7,469 nucleotides of DNA from NCBI GenBank assembly GCA_020850025.1, contig JADZFI010000473.1:1-7469 (forward strand), in the 5' to 3' direction. This stretch comes from Saprospiraceae bacterium. Lineage in GTDB: Bacteria; Bacteroidota; Bacteroidia; Chitinophagales; Saprospiraceae. Under the pieces are notes generated by a model. It had not been told where the DNA came from. It saw only the letters and a list, made by a program, of their open reading frames with translations, and searched no databases. Positions 5,877-7,469 of the stretch are shown here, piece by piece; the first letter of the stretch is position 1, and every line of letters begins with the position of its first letter. The position numbers and the translations under genes are program-made.

Positions 5877-7469
5877 TTAGATTTTGGCGATTTTCAGTGT
5901 TCGCAACTCGCCGTTTCCGAACCTGATCTTAGCCAGGTACATTCCGGAAGGCAGGTTTTCCACCTGAAGATCTTCGTGGTGCATTTTACCGGCAGGAATG
6001 GTAATGGTATGAAGCACAGCGCCGTTGGTTGCCGTAATTTGGATGGTCACATCCGCATCATACTGGATAGCGTTCATGATCCGGAGGCTGCTCACCACAG
6101 GGTTGGGAGAAATCAATACACCGTTGGAAGGAGAAAATTGAATCTCAATTGCCCTAATTTCAGAAAATGCCTGCTGTCCGGTGCTGCTCAAACGGCGTAT
6201 GCGGTAGAAGTTCCGCCCGATGGCCGGCGTTTCATGCATGAAAGTATAAACATTCGGATTCACAGCATCCTGTTTGCCCATCATGGTAGTGGCATTGGTC
6301 CAGGTCTGCATATCGGTGGAATGCTGAACCGTGTAGGAGTACTCGGTGGCTTCAGGCAGCGTGGTCCAGTTAATGAGTACCCCCGTCTGTCCGGTTTGTT
6401 GCACATTGAAATTGAGGTTGAAGTTGTCGCAGCCCGGAGAACCCGCAGGAAGCACTGTGATGGTGACAATATTGGATTCCAGGAATGGGCATCCTTCGCG
6501 CCGTGCGCAACGCATAAACTTGGAAGTTTCGAACAGTGGGCCTGGTGCATAGCTTGAACCTGTTGCACCCGGAATGGCTACCCATTGTGGGGGAGCCTGT
6601 CCAATTTGAATGAATTGCAACCACAAGTACTCAAGCTGGCCACTTCCACCTACTGGCGCTACGGTCTCTACCAATGGCGCCGGTGCTTCCCCTTCACAAA
6701 TGGTTTGAGCGCAGCAGATCGTACCGGCGTTAGTGATGTTTTCGCAAATGGTATGAATACCAGCGTCGAAGCATAAATCGTCGGGCTGACCGGCTACAAT
6801 GGTGAATGGATCTGTTTTTCCGTTAGTTTTAACATCGCTGTCTTTGCAGTCGTTATTCACCCAATCCTGCTTGGTCCACTGGTATCCGGCAGGTTTGTTG
6901 CTGAAAGCAAGGATATAAGTGCCGGGTACTACACAATCGAAGGAATAGAAGCCGGCATTGTTGGTGGTATCGGTAGCCACTACCTGGTCGTCAGGCGTGC
7001 CGAATGCACCATCAGGGCCAGGTTTTATGAGCATGACTTCAATATTAGGCACGCCGGTTTCCAGGGTTGGGTGCTGGAATCCGTTCTGGTCGTTGTCGTA
7101 CCAAACCCAGTCGCCTATTTTAATGCCGTTGTTGGTTGATCCGATGGTAACGGAAGCCGTTCCGGTGCAACTATTGGCATCAGTGACCGTAACAGTGTAG
7201 GTTCCTGCGGGCAAATTAACGGCTGCAGCAGTGATTTCACCGTTGCTCCAAAGGTATTGGTAAGGCTGAGTGCCTCCGGATACACTTGCTGTTGCACTGC
7301 CTGGAGTGGAGCAGCTGGCGTTTGAGGAGGCAACAATGACCACATTGGGGGCCTGTGAAGAGCCAATCGTAACAGAGGTAGTAGCTGTGCAACCCGCTGC
7401 ATCTGTAACGGTAACGGTGTAGGTGCCGGCCGCAAGGTTTGACACTGTCGCAGTATTGCTGGAGGCCGG
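5877..7469 (-). CDS. T9SS-exported modular surface protein with SprB and SdrD-B-like repeats (5' end outside window)
   Basis: The frame is open through the right edge: codons before the GTG at 7445 (PASSNTAT) continue the repeat, so that GTG is internal and the N-terminus is missing. There are 530 visible residues. In order they are: two SprB-type repeats (1-37 and 42-111) with the shared GTYTVTVTDA block; an SdrD B-like domain (115-240) starting IGDWVWYDNDQNGFQ, with a calcium-site-like D-x-D-x-N-G at 125-130; a cysteine-containing Ig/PKD-like domain (243-346) with WVAIPGATGSSYAPG; an FN3-like domain (347-445) with INWTTLPE and FYRIRRLSS; and a type A T9SS C-terminal sorting domain (448-530) with ISPNPV, LPSGMYLAKI and the end LKIAKI. 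By family knowledge the CTD directs export through the type IX system and cell-surface attachment or release. The repeats suggest adhesion or gliding-related surface roles, and no catalytic domain is visible. TAA at 5879-5877 is followed by an intrinsic terminator, so it is the last gene of its transcript. Confidence 0.9.
   Translation of the reverse strand, partial: PASSNTATVSNLAAGTYTVTVTDAAGCTATTSVTIGSSQAPNVVIVASSNASCSTPGSATASVSGGTQPYQYLWSNGEITAAAVNLPAGTYTVTVTDANSCTGTASVTIGSTNNGIKIGDWVWYDNDQNGFQHPTLETGVPNIEVMLIKPGPDGAFGTPDDQVVATDTTNNAGFYSFDCVVPGTYILAFSNKPAGYQWTKQDWVNNDCKDSDVKTNGKTDPFTIVAGQPDDLCFDAGIHTICENITNAGTICCAQTICEGEAPAPLVETVAPVGGSGQLEYLWLQFIQIGQAPPQWVAIPGATGSSYAPGPLFETSKFMRCARREGCPFLESNIVTITVLPAGSPGCDNFNLNFNVQQTGQTGVLINWTTLPEATEYSYTVQHSTDMQTWTNATTMMGKQDAVNPNVYTFMHETPAIGRNFYRIRRLSSTGQQAFSEIRAIEIQFSPSNGVLISPNPVVSSLRIMNAIQYDADVTIQITATNGAVLHTITIPAGKMHHEDLQVENLPSGMYLAKIRFGNGELRTLKIAKI
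7137..7217 (-). repeat. SprB-type repeat core, second visible copy (coding)
   Basis: It encodes NLPAGTYTVTVTDANSCTGT followed by ASVTIGS. It lies 222 bp (74 codons) from the matching block at 7359-7439, which sets the repeat period at 74 residues. This copy is the last one, and the SdrD B-like domain begins a few codons later. Confidence 0.85.
7359..7439 (-). repeat. SprB-type repeat core, first visible copy (coding)
   Basis: It encodes NLAAGTYTVTVTDAAGCTAT followed by TSVTIGS. It differs from the copy at 7137-7217 at only a few residues (A/P, AG/NS, A/G, T/A). More copies very probably continue upstream beyond the window edge, since the frame stays open and repeat-like to 7469. Confidence 0.85.

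Noticed and set aside
5796..6557. 253-codon plus-strand open frame antisense to the T9SS protein
   Set aside because: It covers the terminator and the conserved CTD and FN3-like region on the other strand. Its product is low in plausible structure and matches no family I know.

Overview
The window looks like chromosome from a member of the Bacteroidota, most plausibly the Saprospiria/Chitinophagia side of the phylum. Four things point there. One secreted protein carries SprB-type repeats and a type IX secretion (T9SS) C-terminal sorting domain. An OmpA-like C-terminus has the cysteine-containing tail common in that phylum. None of the gene starts has a convincing Shine-Dalgarno sequence. A TAnnTTTG-type -7 box precedes the metallophosphoesterase gene. 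The family-level placement is an inference.

Layout. Positions 1-158 (+) hold the last 51 codons of an OmpA-family protein. Its stop codon runs into a repeat-rich spacer (158-264) made of a perfect 19-bp inverted repeat and two perfect 21-bp tandem copies. A secreted PPP-type metallophosphoesterase follows at 375-1511 (+). It converges on three minus-strand genes. Read in their own direction these are: a large T9SS-exported modular surface protein, cut by the window edge (7469 to 5877), ending at a clear intrinsic terminator (5867-5832); a 1053-residue exported sortilin/VPS10-like Asp-box (BNR) beta-propeller protein (5751-2590); and, 6 nt after its stop, a sugar 1-kinase of the NahK/aminoglycoside phosphotransferase fold (2583-1555).

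How the genes relate. The propeller protein and the kinase are almost certainly one transcript, since they are 6 nt apart and their promoter region is separated from the upstream adhesin by the terminator. The kinase is cytoplasmic and the propeller is exported. The pair could therefore link extracytoplasmic glycan handling to sugar-1-phosphate formation, but the sequence does not prove a shared pathway. The OmpA-like protein, the phosphoesterase and the T9SS protein are all envelope or secreted proteins with no evident functional link.

I see no RNA genes, insertion sequences, CRISPR array, phage genes or defence system. Apart from the repeat spacer and the variant metal site in the phosphoesterase, this reads as ordinary Bacteroidota chromosome, and I do not find support for a new multi-gene system.
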